A stretch of 64,000 nt of DNA from Paludibacteraceae bacterium (GCA_905233375.1 CAJOEJ010000004.1:43300-107299); one strand, 5' to 3'; positions 26,001 to 35,604 are shown, numbered from the stretch's first letter. Program-made: numbers and translations. Notes: a model not told the origin generated them from the sequence alone.

Positions 26001-28578
26001 TAGCCGTTGCAGAAATAACCGGGAAATCCTCTACTGCTGTGCCGTAAGGTACTCCGTAGTAATAGGTGTTAGTACCAGCCGAGAAGCCAGCAACGGTCAC
26101 ACCACCAACCTTCAGGTCGCTCAACGTAGCATCATCATCCAATGCAGGAATGTTATCCAAAGCGATGCTTTGCAGAGTCACCGTATTTGTAGTATTCTTG
26201 GTCGTCAAAGTAACCAAAGTACCTGCGGCGACATTATAGGTATTGGTAGAATTATTAACCAAAGTTGCGTTTGTCTCTGCACCGCCTTTGACAGTATAGG
26301 TAATATCAAAGCCAGCACCTGATCCTGCTGCACCTAAAGTGATTTGCAAGCGACGGTCATTCTGTACATAGAAACGAATCGTACCATTGGCTTTTTTAAT
26401 CTTCCAACCATAGTAATCGCCCTCGCTACTTGCTCCATACTGAATATCCATCTTGCTAAAAAGCATATTGCCTACATTACCGCTAACTTCAGCTTTAGTA
26501 GTAGAAACCGTTATGTCACCTAAAGTTGTATTCGCCTGGAAATCGAACGATGCATCGTCAGCAACATACAACTTCGCCCAATTACCATACAATGCAGTGT
26601 CTTGTGTTACTACCAACGATGCCGGAACAATAACTGCATCTGCATTGTTCTTCCAATTAGAGAACGAGTGCAGTTCTTTAGTCTGATACGTTGCATAACT
26701 AACAGGACTTGCGTTCTCTTCCACTTCTTCCTCACCAAGTTTCGTAGAACCATCATAATATGCTACTGTATATTTGGTAACAGGAGCTGTCCATTGTGCA
26801 ACAAGGACGGTATCTTTGTCAAGAGTTATCGGGAAAGTAATCTCATTATCGTGATTATCTGCCCAACTTAAGATTTTCGTTCCGTTTGTTAAACCTGCCG
26901 GAGCGCTAAATGAACCCACAGCTACGGATTTTGTATAAACACCTGCACTTAAAGTCCAACCATCCGGAGTAGATGCATATGAACCTCCGTTCGGATTAAT
27001 AGTTACCGAATGAGTCGGCAAGTCACAAAGCTCTAATGCCAGGAAACCAAATGTCAAAGCTCCACCCGACCAAGACAAAGTATAGGTTCCAGATGCTAAA
27101 TCAGAAATGGCGCAAGAAGCTCCTACGCTACTTGTTCCAGAAGCAAAAGTATTACTATATGAAATCGCGCTACATGCAATCGTCACCGTTCTCGTACTTC
27201 CTGACGATCCAGTAATAGCATAAAAATTAGCCTTCTTTCCTTCTGGTACGACAAAAGATACCACATTTGTTCCTGCGGAAATTTGATATTGCTTTGTGAT
27301 AGAATAATTAACATCATCTATTGTCACCGACCCGCTTATACTTTTAGCAGATGTTCCAAACGAAGAGTTAAAGGTAAACGCATCTGTATTAGTAAAACCA
27401 TCAGGTTTATCAACATTTACCACATAATATAATTTCTTATCACAGCCATTACCTACAGGATCCTCACCACTGGAAGCATCAACACCTGCGATAGTAATGG
27501 TAAGATGACCATTAATAGAAGCTGCCGGAACAGTTAACGCACCCGTCGTCGAGTTCCATGTACAAGCAGCCGTAATATTGGTACTACCTGCCATAACTGT
27601 GATTGCATCCGGAAGCACATAACCCTCATCGGCAGCGAACACAGCCGAGTAATCATTTCCTTCATAAACAGCATTAGCGCCACTGGTAGCCGTCACATGC
27701 GTCAAAGAGCGATTTACCGTATAACTGGTTGCAGAAGTAAAATAAACGGTAACCGTTGCATTAGCGGTACCCATGGTCAACGTAGTAGTGTTGCTTGCAC
27801 CGGAAGGATCAATAGTTGCGCCAGTACCACTTACTGCCCAAGAGCTTACTTTATAACCTGTAGCCGGCACAGCGGTGATAGTAGTCGTTTCACCTGCTGC
27901 CAATTCGCTTGCTCCAGCCGATACAGTACCATAACTATCCGTACCCGTACTGGTCTGTGCCGTTACTGTATATTTCGTAGATCCGCCCGTCGCCTTAATG
28001 AGTTTAACTGCATATACATAAAAATCAGCATCATTGTTGTTATCAATTCCATGTAAAAAGATAGAATAACTCGTCGAACCAGTTAAGTCTACTTCTGTAC
28101 AATATGTACTTGCTTCACTCTGTGCAATTAAAGAGCCTGTTTTACTTCCGCTTCGTAATTCAACCAAACGGCTAGGATGAGACTCATGATATACAACAAT
28201 TTTAGAGCAACCAGTTATATTGATGGTAATATCTTTTTTTCCGCTATTACCCTTTACACTATAACCAGTAACTTTGCTTCCTGTTGCAGAGCATGTGCTT
28301 TTAGACGGATCTCCAGCGTACTTACTGGCTGTCATACTAGATCCTGAATTCGCCCAACTAACTGCTGCATGAGAAGAGTATCCCGCTGTCGTTGCAGTAG
28401 AACTATGCACATCATTAAGAATAATCACCTCATCGGCTGTTGGGGTGTAATACGAGACATCCGCCCACATCTGTCCGATGCCGAGGGTGAATAGAATGAA
28501 TAATGCGCCTAAATAGCGCCAAATAGTTCGCGGTCCTCGCGGAACCGGTTTACTTTGAAATAAATCTTTCATAAGCAT
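23083..28578 (-). CDS. 1831-aa secreted Ig-like repeat protein
   Basis: It begins with a long signal region (IWRYLGALFILFTLGIGQMWA), like that of the 3530-aa protein. It then has divergent InlB-like repeats (VSSWAVSGTGATIDPSGASN ... TVTVYF), a Listeria-Bacteroides repeat region (SAPAGLTNGTKILSWAD), several BIG2 domains in the second half (for example VKAGDESLASVDASGVVTGK), a possible carbohydrate-binding sandwich, and the C-terminal end KVLINGQMYILRGEKMYDAT plus GRLVK. An internal ATG two codons later (28572) is an equally good start. Downstream lie the nested hairpin and peptide 2. No enzymatic domain is evident; a surface or adhesin role is inferred. Confidence 0.9.
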   Translation of the reverse strand: MLMKDLFQSKPVPRGPRTIWRYLGALFILFTLGIGQMWADVSYYTPTADEVIILNDVHSSTATTAGYSSHAAVSWANSGSSMTASKYAGDPSKSTCSATGSKVTGYSVKGNSGKKDITINITGCSKIVVYHESHPSRLVELRSGSKTGSLIAQSEASTYCTEVDLTGSTSYSIFLHGIDNNNDADFYVYAVKLIKATGGSTKYTVTAQTSTGTDSYGTVSAGASELAAGETTTITAVPATGYKVSSWAVSGTGATIDPSGASNTTTLTMGTANATVTVYFTSATSYTVNRSLTHVTATSGANAVYEGNDYSAVFAADEGYVLPDAITVMAGSTNITAACTWNSTTGALTVPAASINGHLTITIAGVDASSGEDPVGNGCDKKLYYVVNVDKPDGFTNTDAFTFNSSFGTSAKSISGSVTIDDVNYSITKQYQISAGTNVVSFVVPEGKKANFYAITGSSGSTRTVTIACSAISYSNTFASGTSSVGASCAISDLASGTYTLSWSGGALTFGFLALELCDLPTHSVTINPNGGSYASTPDGWTLSAGVYTKSVAVGSFSAPAGLTNGTKILSWADNHDNEITFPITLDKDTVLVAQWTAPVTKYTVAYYDGSTKLGEEEVEENASPVSYATYQTKELHSFSNWKNNADAVIVPASLVVTQDTALYGNWAKLYVADDASFDFQANTTLGDITVSTTKAEVSGNVGNMLFSKMDIQYGASSEGDYYGWKIKKANGTIRFYVQNDRRLQITLGAAGSGAGFDITYTVKGGAETNATLVNNSTNTYNVAAGTLVTLTTKNTTNTVTLQSIALDNIPALDDDATLSDLKVGGVTVAGFSAGTNTYYYGVPYGTAVEDFPVISATANSTKALQVAIQQAVWAGEPYNCYRAQANVQAQDESWGYYDVRFYFAPKYGVELIKATHDGTAAGADKDGYWKDDVTVDKFTQNGGKLGSADHYFGLTLGGGKTFKAGDLVVIKASNISSTVELFDTKTFASKEDSLSYLNKGNFDTHSKMYTFTLTADADKLYLYRTKTANSQMNPTVEYIAVYRYMAPFIEEFKIGDDYATITDKAIALELPHGTNLTGVAATVKAYANGGATVVAPAALAFNTPLVYTVKGAYAEDLTGDYAPVDYTLTLTEAPAIKEVVVSGTLTVKEDETTALSAVVYDTNDEEAANQNVTWSVKAGDESLASVDASGVVTGKAAGTAHIIATSVADGDIFAQVEVVVTENPCRAWSNPTTKDEERTVGKMKVTPTNLENLQENMVPYQGATACNAWKLNSKDSRYAEINFTDNAQFEGLTLGVSSKDSNKNYQFAVVCSSKSGDNFADGILSAATYEAVDNDEPEALVDVELATGTKAVRVYRQVVVGTTTYGGGSSVFLYYINACKKELVPVTSVALADAKVAIDRSTTPVLTINPELADVASIVWSIVGEGDGTIATINATTGEVSGLAEGTVTVKAVVTDALASVYNATATVTVITEYEQVNVTGSITWNWANAGANVQKTDGNASGVMANEGLTNDASFNSQALWYQGSRPNYVNGVTKCAQVYKLKFHTTVAGVLTVKYSSNGSTKKAVKVGDFTGEYSENGGGSQGVNALTETFNIAANKDVLIEGVLANGNPAEVRIFMMDFNTNFDIADADYTRDVTAGRFGTICLENGGVMTGATLYEVAYYGQTSKKIFFDEILDGTMVAGVPYIYLPNDDAEQLGVFYTDNANAPATSANGLVGYIAATETAADALEVPIGSYILSGNQYRKVVYAQSAYILSHRAYINLDAINPSEPALAPGRRRISMSVQQTEVATDIDNVQGDDAQCTKVLINGQMYILRGEKMYDATGRLVK
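23157..23190 (-). repeat. GTAC-rich element inside the 1831-aa gene
   Basis: It encodes NVQGDDAQCTKVL before the conserved C-terminal end and is diverged from the copies at 6628, 29922 and 36808. Confidence 0.6.
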
Positions 28579-28644
28579 TTAAAATTTTAAAAGTTAAACA
28601 AAAAAAATGGTTATTCATATAGTTTTTTCTATATTTTGCTTCAT

Positions 28645-28698
28645 TCAAACTGCTATCCCCGTCAGCATGACCTCATCATACAAGGGAGAAGGGATGTC
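28645..28698 (-). pseudogene. Remnant of a nucleotidyltransferase gene 3' end
   Basis: In frame this reads TDIPSPLYDEVMLTGIAV and a stop, matching the last 18 residues (DDCPSPLYDDVMQTGVAV) of the intact MNT gene at 28796. DNA from 28645 to about 28698 aligns with 28796-28850. Only the tail of the second copy remains. Confidence 0.75.
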
Positions 28699-28794
28699 CG
28701 TCGTACGTTCCGGTTAGCGTCACATTAGCACTCACTGTCGGTCGACCGTCGGGTTACTCTCGGTTCGCTCCCGTCTTAATCCCGTGTTGGTCTG
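28696..28794. repeat. Degenerate 11-bp array, nine units
   Basis: Nine consecutive 11-bp units begin at 28696 (28696, 28707, 28718 and so on to 28784). Most start with G and end in TAG, GTC, CTC or CCC, with TCGG/CCGT cores in register in the second half. The array fills the space between the MNT remnant and the MNT gene. Confidence 0.6.
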
Positions 28795-28795
28795 G

Positions 28796-29113
28796 TCAAA
28801 CAGCTACCCCCGTCTGCATAACATCATCGTATAAGGGAGACGGGCAGTCATCAGCCATTAAAACAGGCTCTATCAAAAGGCTCACACTACGCGTGTCTCT
28901 CCACAGTCCCTGGGCAATTTCAAATTTGCGATCTCCATAGGTCGGAACAATAACAGCCACATCTATATCGCTATCCGGAGTTGCATAGCCCTTACTATAC
29001 GAGCCATACATCATTACTCTCGGCTCCGCAGAGAAACGAGAAGATATTACCTGCTTGTAACGACGTACAAGATTTAGTGCTTCATTATATTCGAGAGTTC
29101 GTCTTTTATCCAT
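28796..29113 (-). CDS. Minimal nucleotidyltransferase (MNT) of a HEPN/MNT pair
   Basis: The 105-aa protein contains the nucleotidyltransferase signature G-S-x10-D-x-D (G37, S38, D49, D51; GSYSKGYATPDSDIDVAV). The third acidic residue should be in the IEPVLM strand. In HEPN/MNT toxin-antitoxin systems the MNT protein typically neutralises the HEPN toxin, in studied cases by adding AMP residues. Its start overlaps the HEPN gene by 40 bp, so the two are co-transcribed. A decayed copy of its tail lies just downstream. Confidence 0.85.
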   Translation of the reverse strand: MDKRRTLEYNEALNLVRRYKQVISSRFSAEPRVMMYGSYSKGYATPDSDIDVAVIVPTYGDRKFEIAQGLWRDTRSVSLLIEPVLMADDCPSPLYDDVMQTGVAV

Positions 29114-29487
29114 TGTTGCAATAATTTGGTATCATCAATCAGACCCCGGCACACTTCGGGACTTAATGTTCGAGCCAATGCCGCCTTGTCTTCCGGATAA
29201 CGTGCTTCTATATTGTAGTTTGTAATGATATCTAAAAATGATTTTTGCTCTTCGCTCATTTGTTCAAGCAATCCGCATCCATCGGCGAGACGCAAGTGGT
29301 TGTGAGTCTTGGGAGGAATATCGTCACGCACAAATGACCAATAGGCTTTGAGCGTTTTCTCTATGGTTTGATGACACATAAAAGCTACGTACAACCACCG
29401 TTGGGTTTTGTGCATTGCTTCAGCTGTTTCTATATCGTAGTCCGCGATATCCAGCCAATATGCCACTTTTTCTTCCTTGGTCATCAT
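29074..29487 (-). CDS. HEPN-domain protein of a HEPN/MNT pair
   Basis: The 137-aa helical protein shows the HEPN pattern (YWLDIADYDIETAEAMHKT, then CHQTIEKTLKAYW, and the EARYPED segment of this subfamily). The canonical R-x4-6-H ribonuclease motif is not obvious, so this member may be a non-catalytic or divergent type. It has its own promoter at 29532-29562 and is followed by the overlapping MNT gene, so it is probably the toxin half of a type II-like system or a related defence unit. Confidence 0.8.
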   Translation of the reverse strand: MMTKEEKVAYWLDIADYDIETAEAMHKTQRWLYVAFMCHQTIEKTLKAYWSFVRDDIPPKTHNHLRLADGCGLLEQMSEEQKSFLDIITNYNIEARYPEDKAALARTLSPEVCRGLIDDTKLLQQWIKDELSNIMKH

Positions 29488-29531
29488 AAATGGTTATAGT
29501 TTTTCTTGCTGCTTGTTTTTGATTTCGGGTG

Positions 29532-29562
29532 CAAAGATACGAAAATAATTTCATATACGCAA
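29532..29562 (-). promoter_or_regulatory. Promoter of the HEPN/MNT operon
   Basis: TTG (29560-29562), 20 bp, TATCTTTG (29532-29539) on the minus strand. Confidence 0.7.
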
Positions 29563-29633
29563 GCGCGGGAGCGCGTACACGCAAATTATACACATAAAGC
29601 GTCAATTTATCCACATTTCGGGGATTAGAACAC

Positions 29634-29663
29634 CAAAAGCCTCCCCCGAAGGAAAGGCTTTTG
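29634..29663 (-). terminator. Terminator of the 15-kb surface-protein operon
   Basis: A 9-bp perfect stem CAAAAGCCT/AGGCTTTTG with a 12-nt loop lies 20 bp after the stop of peptide 3. The stem itself supplies the T-rich tail on both strands. Confidence 0.75.
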
Positions 29664-29682
29664 ATGAAGACAATAAGGACGA

Positions 29683-29814
29683 TTACTGAGGATCTATTCC
29701 TTCACCGGGCTGGTTCGTATCCGTCAAACCGCCAGGACCGCTGATGCCCAGTAACGCAAATTGGGATTCTACTTGCTGCACCTCCATAGAGGGCTTTAAA
29801 TACATTGCTTTCAT
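29683..29814 (-). CDS. Small peptide 3 of the giant-gene-associated family
   Basis: This 43-aa frame (MKAMYLKPSMEVQQVESQFA, tail TDTNQPGEGIDPQ) lies 33 bp after the 1912-aa gene and is the last gene of the operon before the terminator at 29634-29663. It is the best match to a K-A-x-Y-L-x-P-S-x-E-V consensus shared with peptide 4 (KAAYLVPSTEV). It contains an LLGISGPGG centre, vaguely like a leader-cleavage region, but nothing proves processing. Confidence 0.7.
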   Translation of the reverse strand: MKAMYLKPSMEVQQVESQFALLGISGPGGLTDTNQPGEGIDPQ

Positions 29815-29847
29815 ATGATGTATGCTATTTATCGCGTTAAACATTCA

Positions 29848-32800
29848 TTACTTGACCAGCTGACCTTGTGCGTTGTAGGTACGACCGTCACGGAGGATGA
29901 AGAGCTGACCGTCACGCAGCACCTTCGTACTTTGTACTTGGTCACTCTGTACATGGTCTATGTCTGTCGCTGTTTGCGGGCCAAAGACGATCTTCGCACG
30001 CTTGCCCATTACGTTGTTCTGTTGCGGACCAGCCGGAATGGTAAAGAAGCAACGGAAGGACTTCATGTTGGTACCTGCCGCAGCCGGCATATAGAGTAAG
30101 TTCTCCGGACCGACGAAACGCTGGTTATCCTGGTTGAGGAGGGTCGTGCTGAACGTCCCCTGGAACTCCATGTAGTCATTAGCGGACTTCAATGCAGCCG
30201 GATCAACATTCTTCAGCATTACGCCCGGAATAGCGTCCCCCGCATGGAAATCCTGTGCTGGACGGAGGAGATAAGCCTTACCTGCCTCTAAAGCATGTAC
30301 ATCTTCAAAATTGAGGTGAATCACCGATCCGCGGTCTTCCGCACCTGTCATCATGGTCAGGGTGTAGCCCGCGCCGAATGCAGCGGTCAGTTGTGCATCG
30401 GACATATCAAACGGCAGACACAGCGTGAACCACTCGCCGTTTGCCAGCAGTGATCGGTTGAGGATAGCATTGATCCACCGCTTGTCATTTGCTGCCACAA
30501 CAGCTGCGTTATCCGCATCGTCCACAAACGCAAAATCCTCAGCCTCAGCGTAGAAGTACACATTATCCACGAAGAACTCACCGAGATTATAGAAATTGAT
30601 GAAACCGATTTGGTTCAGCGGAGCAAACGTCTTGTCGGTATAGTCCAGAACGATCTCATTCCATTGACCTCCTACCAGATCCTGGCTTACTTTGTGGAAC
30701 TGTGCTTCGGGCTGTACAACAGGATAAATCTCAATCGTTCCATCCGCAGACGGATAAACGCTCAGGTGCAGTTTCTGATAGTGGGCGAAATTAATCATGT
30801 TATCTCCGCTCCATGCCCATCCGAACGAAGCACCCGCCTGATGGTTGTTGTCATAGAATAGCACATGGTCACCTTCCGCCAGCATATGGTTGGTATGAAC
30901 GGTCGGAGCCTCCCACCACCATTCGCAGTAGTTAGCCACGTTCACTACCGGCGCATATGCGTCTGAATAGAGCGACATTACCATACCTTCCGGATAGGTG
31001 GGAACAGGAGCGGAAGCAGGAGCCGCCAGCGTGGACGCATTGACGGAAATAGCATCTGCTTCATTGTCGCTGCCATCCTTGGCAATAACATCGAAGGTGT
31101 ATGCCTGACCCGGATTGAGGTTATCTACCTTCACCTGAACGGTAGCGCCCGAAGCGCCTGAGGTGGAAGCCACTTGTGCTTCTCCGTTCTTGATGATATA
31201 GGTCACCGCACCGTTGTCATCGGTCGCAGTTACATTCAATACCACAGAGTAGTACGATTGAGAGTGCATACTTCCGGTGACATTCTCCGGTGCCGCGTGA
31301 TCTTCGAGTTCCGTCGTACGATAGAAATAGACATTGTCCAGATAGAACGCATTGGTCGTAGCCTGGTCGAACTTGAACTGGAAGATACTGGACAGGTTCA
31401 AACCGGCATAATCCGTTGCCAGAACCAGATCCACACTGTTCCACTGCTGACCCGTCAACTGTTTCTTGAAACGTTTGTTGTCATCCGTTGACAAACCGGC
31501 ACCGCCGTAAATCGGTACAATACCGATTTCACAATCGTTCTCCACCCAGATATCCAAGTGCAGTTTGTCCATCGTAAGCGCATTGTACGGTTCACCGGCA
31601 CTGATAATCCACCCGACAAAGTCCAGATTGCTGTAGTGGATGACATTGTTCCCGGCGATAGATACTTGCTCATAAGCGGTAGAACCTCCCCACGGAGCCC
31701 GGAAGTTCCAAGTAGCCGGAGCCGTATAAGCATCGCTGTAGAACGATATTACCTGTGCAGCGGGCCATGTCGGAGCAACGGGTGCTGTCGCCGGAGCAAA
31801 CAAGTGGGCATCGGTCGTGAAGTTCACCTCAGCGCTGTTGTCGGACATATTGCCGGCAGCATCTTTTGCCTTGATGGTAAAGGTGTAAGGTGTTCCCGGG
31901 GTCAGACCCTCTACTGTTATCGTACCTGCTGACGGAACAAACTCCGCATCCAGTTCTACAATATAATATGCTACAACACCCTTGTTATCCGTTGCTGCCA
32001 CATTGATAACAGCGCTGTTCCATGTCTTGCTTGCCAGACTTGCCTCACCCATAACCGGCTTCGTCTCGTCGCCGACCGGAGTAATAATAATATGGGTGTA
32101 GGTCGGGTTCACTCCATCGCTGACGGTTACGGTGAAATCATATTCCGTACCAGTAGTCAGCCCGGTAATATCCTGCGCGAACTCTTCGCCGCTCATATGA
32201 TTCGATATAATCGGTTCAGCGCCGGCACGTGCGATGGTATAGGTCAGGTTTCCCTCCCAGTTGTCCGTTGCCTGAAGGGTCAGGCGTACACTCGTCTCTG
32301 TCAGGACGGCACCTTCCGCCTTTACGAAGACCGGAGCGGTCGCATCGGCACAGGTACTGTTCCATGCAATCGTATTGGCTGCCGGGATATTCGTGCCGAA
32401 CTCAATCAGACCGCCACCCTGTTTGTTGAAGCACAGATACTTGTTCGGCATATTGATGGCAGACAGGTTGGTAGCCGTAAAGGTCACTTGCGCATATCCG
32501 TAACCGGTGTTGTCTGTCGTCCAGTTGGATACATTATACGTCACGCCGGTACCGTTAATGGCGAAGTCATAGTTATAGCGGCTCCCGATAGGCGCTTCTG
32601 CCGTACCATCCACACGAATCTGGTATGTGTTCTCACCTACCTTGGAGCAGGACAAATACATCGTCCGTACATTGTCATTCGCCAATATCGGCGTGTGGCA
32701 GTACGCGGTACGAACGTAGTCGAAGTTAGCGACCAGGTTCGTAGCCTCCGTAATGGTGGTTACATAATTAGCGTCCGTCGAAACCTCTACACCCTGATTA

Positions 32801-35586
32801 GTCCAGTTGACAAACACATATCCCTCATTCGCAGTAGCGATGAAGGTCACCTCGCTATTCTCGGCAACGGAACTTACTTCCTCAGTTCCCTGTTTAACAA
32901 CCGCCGAACCCATTGTCGGATTGCCGGAAGCAGCCGAAACGGTTTTCATGCCGGTCGAAGGAGCCCAGAAATACACATTGTCGATAGCCGCTTTGCCTGT
33001 AACCGCATTGAATGCTTCGAATTTCATCCAGCGGACGTTGTTGATATTGGCACCTGCCACAAAGTCACTTAAGGACAGATCAAAACCTTGCCATCCTTCG
33101 CCATTATGAGAGAGCGTCAAACCTCCTGTTCTCGCACCGTCGTTGATTTTGATAACGATTGTTGCGCAAGCCTGCAATGACCAGATGTCGATGTGCAGTT
33201 TCTCCATTTCCGATGCATAGATACCTTTATGACCGGCATCGTTAGGATCGCTATATCCGGTAGCCGCAATGATGGCATTGTCTCCGTCATTCCACATACC
33301 CCATGTGAAGTTCTTAGTGGAAGAAACATCATATACCGCGCACTTGTTGCCGGCGATATTCTTCTCTATCAGCATCGGAGTACCCTCAAAACCGTTCAGA
33401 TTAAACGGATGAGCGAGTATTGAAGCAAATGCGTCACTATATACCGGAAGGATATCCTTACCAGTTGCGTCCGGAACCGGAGCGGCTACTTGCGGTATCG
33501 TCGGATCCAACTCCGTCTCAAACGCATCCATCACAAACGGAGCAGATACATTATTGGCGGCATCATATGCGGTCAGCGTAAGCGTATAGGTCGTTTTCTC
33601 GAGAAGTCCTGTCAGCGTGACAGAGTTTTCCGACGGAATCAAATCCTCGTCAATACCATTGGATGAATCGACCGCTTTCACTTTGATAATACCTACATTA
33701 TCCGAAGCCGTAAGGGCAATAACGGCAGTGTTATGCGTCTTGGACGTAACCGTAGCCGCCGAGATAACAGGTTCCTCATCATCCACTCCTGCGCTCGGGT
33801 CATACACACCTGTACCAAAGGCACGGAACTCCCAGAACGATGCGCCCCATCCGTTATTCGCCAGATGACTCGGCATAAAGAGCAAATAGCGGGCATGACC
33901 GGATACCGGATACACATTGTTCTTGTCATTTCCAACGGTAGGCACTACCGTATTGGTGACCAACGTAGTCTCATATTCACTGATGTTATTCCAAGAAGAC
34001 GGTTTGTTATCCGCGCCATAGATGACAAAGTTGTCACTATAAGCACCTTCCCATACCATTTCCAAGGAAGACAGATTATACACAGCCCCCAGATCTATTG
34101 CCCACCATGCATCTGCTGCATTAGCTACACCACCGGGCGACCAGCGTGTATTGAGTTTGCCGTCAACGGCAGTAGCAGGAATATATTCCGCTCCCGCATT
34201 CGTTGCCGAATAAGCAGATTTATTCAGCGCAAGGTTCGACAATACCGAGAACGGCATGGTTACTTCCGCCGGCTGGGCAACGGATTTGTTGCCGTTAAAA
34301 TCGATGGCGTAACATGAATAGTTGTACGTGATACCGCTACCGTCTTTCGGCAAAACAAAAGACGGAACCATAGAGAAATATCTCTTGTTATGTTCAGCAT
34401 CCTCAATCATATAGAATACCGGCTCCGATGTAACTTCGGCAAAAGAGACCGTGATATCATCTGCACCCGGTGTAACCGTTGCTGCGCCTAAAACAGGTGC
34501 TGTCACATCAGACACATTAATATTATTAATATAATCGCGCGTGTATGAAACGGTCTTCATCGTCCGGGCACCGCAACCATTCAAGACCATGTAAGTAGTC
34601 AGCTTTATTTCATCGCCGTATTTTGCCAGACCGGGAGCATTCTCCGTCTGATCGGTCGTCATATAACGGATCGTATTGTCTTCCGAATGCGTACGAGCCC
34701 AATGCTCTGCAATGTCTGTCAAATCGGTTTTCCAGGTACGCAACTGACAGAAGTAGTATTGTCCCGGATCAAAGTATTTACCTTCCTTCGCAATCGCTTT
34801 GTAAAGGACGTTGTTACCCCACGTCACTACATACAGATCCACTTTACCGCAAGCATTGGAGCCGGCGAAGTTACCTACCCAATCGTACAAATCGACATCC
34901 TCCATATGCAGCGTACCGAATCCCATTCCGGAAGCCTGCTTTGCCATATTGACCGTCACGCTGACCTCGAAAGAACCCTTCTTATAGGTATCATCCGCTT
35001 CCTGCTCCACCGTAATGACCGCCTCTCCGAAAGCGACAGCAGTAATGACACCGTTATCCACCGTAGCAACATTGTTGTTGGAAGACTTGTAGGTGACCGC
35101 ACCGGTACTGCTCGTGGAAAAGGTAATAGGCGATGTTGCGGTCGGATCCAATACCAACGCAGCATCAGAGGTGCGGGTCAAATCTGATGTTTCCGTAGCG
35201 GAAGTGGTTGCTCCGTTTTTATTGTAAATCGTGAAAGTATAGGTAGTACCCAGACAAGTCACGGTAAATTCTGTTTCTTGCGCAGTAAATGCGTCCAAAT
35301 GCGGGAATATAGCTGCTCCCGCTTTGCTATATGCCGACCCGTCAAGCGACACTGTCATCAAATCTGACGGCATGGCCATATGGATAGACGCATAACCTCC
35401 ATAAGTCTGCATGTTGTTAATGAAACTTCCACTGGGTAAAGCCGGAGTCACGGCAGCCTTATAGGTGTCGTTGTAACTGGCAGCCACACCTCCGTTACCG
35501 AGCCAGGAATAGTCATCCCAATTAATGGCAAACGCCATTACACTTGCGCATAACAGCGCAAATAGCAAAGTTGTTTTTTTCTTCAT
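29848..35586 (-). CDS. 1912-aa secreted discoidin/FN3 surface protein
   Basis: The signal peptide is MKKKTTLLFALLCASVMAFA, followed by the motif INWDDYSWLGNG, which is shared in modified form with the 297-aa neighbour. Domains: a BIG2-like part (~150-210), an F5/8 type C (discoidin) domain near 445-600 (NKSAYSATNAG ... AVDGKLNTRWSPG ... AWWAIDLGAVYNLSSLEMVW), fibronectin-III-like modules (TSKTHNTAVIALTASDNVG and equivalents) and three carbohydrate-binding-like sandwich units (KLHLDIW ... FYLDNVYFY). The C-terminal end reads KVLRDGQLFILRDGRTYNAQ plus GQLVK. The domains point to glycan or surface binding. Confidence 0.9.
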   Translation of the reverse strand: MKKKTTLLFALLCASVMAFAINWDDYSWLGNGGVAASYNDTYKAAVTPALPSGSFINNMQTYGGYASIHMAMPSDLMTVSLDGSAYSKAGAAIFPHLDAFTAQETEFTVTCLGTTYTFTIYNKNGATTSATETSDLTRTSDAALVLDPTATSPITFSTSSTGAVTYKSSNNNVATVDNGVITAVAFGEAVITVEQEADDTYKKGSFEVSVTVNMAKQASGMGFGTLHMEDVDLYDWVGNFAGSNACGKVDLYVVTWGNNVLYKAIAKEGKYFDPGQYYFCQLRTWKTDLTDIAEHWARTHSEDNTIRYMTTDQTENAPGLAKYGDEIKLTTYMVLNGCGARTMKTVSYTRDYINNINVSDVTAPVLGAATVTPGADDITVSFAEVTSEPVFYMIEDAEHNKRYFSMVPSFVLPKDGSGITYNYSCYAIDFNGNKSVAQPAEVTMPFSVLSNLALNKSAYSATNAGAEYIPATAVDGKLNTRWSPGGVANAADAWWAIDLGAVYNLSSLEMVWEGAYSDNFVIYGADNKPSSWNNISEYETTLVTNTVVPTVGNDKNNVYPVSGHARYLLFMPSHLANNGWGASFWEFRAFGTGVYDPSAGVDDEEPVISAATVTSKTHNTAVIALTASDNVGIIKVKAVDSSNGIDEDLIPSENSVTLTGLLEKTTYTLTLTAYDAANNVSAPFVMDAFETELDPTIPQVAAPVPDATGKDILPVYSDAFASILAHPFNLNGFEGTPMLIEKNIAGNKCAVYDVSSTKNFTWGMWNDGDNAIIAATGYSDPNDAGHKGIYASEMEKLHIDIWSLQACATIVIKINDGARTGGLTLSHNGEGWQGFDLSLSDFVAGANINNVRWMKFEAFNAVTGKAAIDNVYFWAPSTGMKTVSAASGNPTMGSAVVKQGTEEVSSVAENSEVTFIATANEGYVFVNWTNQGVEVSTDANYVTTITEATNLVANFDYVRTAYCHTPILANDNVRTMYLSCSKVGENTYQIRVDGTAEAPIGSRYNYDFAINGTGVTYNVSNWTTDNTGYGYAQVTFTATNLSAINMPNKYLCFNKQGGGLIEFGTNIPAANTIAWNSTCADATAPVFVKAEGAVLTETSVRLTLQATDNWEGNLTYTIARAGAEPIISNHMSGEEFAQDITGLTTGTEYDFTVTVSDGVNPTYTHIIITPVGDETKPVMGEASLASKTWNSAVINVAATDNKGVVAYYIVELDAEFVPSAGTITVEGLTPGTPYTFTIKAKDAAGNMSDNSAEVNFTTDAHLFAPATAPVAPTWPAAQVISFYSDAYTAPATWNFRAPWGGSTAYEQVSIAGNNVIHYSNLDFVGWIISAGEPYNALTMDKLHLDIWVENDCEIGIVPIYGGAGLSTDDNKRFKKQLTGQQWNSVDLVLATDYAGLNLSSIFQFKFDQATTNAFYLDNVYFYRTTELEDHAAPENVTGSMHSQSYYSVVLNVTATDDNGAVTYIIKNGEAQVASTSGASGATVQVKVDNLNPGQAYTFDVIAKDGSDNEADAISVNASTLAAPASAPVPTYPEGMVMSLYSDAYAPVVNVANYCEWWWEAPTVHTNHMLAEGDHVLFYDNNHQAGASFGWAWSGDNMINFAHYQKLHLSVYPSADGTIEIYPVVQPEAQFHKVSQDLVGGQWNEIVLDYTDKTFAPLNQIGFINFYNLGEFFVDNVYFYAEAEDFAFVDDADNAAVVAANDKRWINAILNRSLLANGEWFTLCLPFDMSDAQLTAAFGAGYTLTMMTGAEDRGSVIHLNFEDVHALEAGKAYLLRPAQDFHAGDAIPGVMLKNVDPAALKSANDYMEFQGTFSTTLLNQDNQRFVGPENLLYMPAAAGTNMKSFRCFFTIPAGPQQNNVMGKRAKIVFGPQTATDIDHVQSDQVQSTKVLRDGQLFILRDGRTYNAQGQLVK
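29922..29955 (-). repeat. GTAC-rich element inside the 1912-aa gene
   Basis: It encodes HVQSDQVQSTKVL before the conserved C-terminal end. Confidence 0.6.
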
Positions 35587-35604
35587 GGTTGTATTATTTT
35601 TGTG

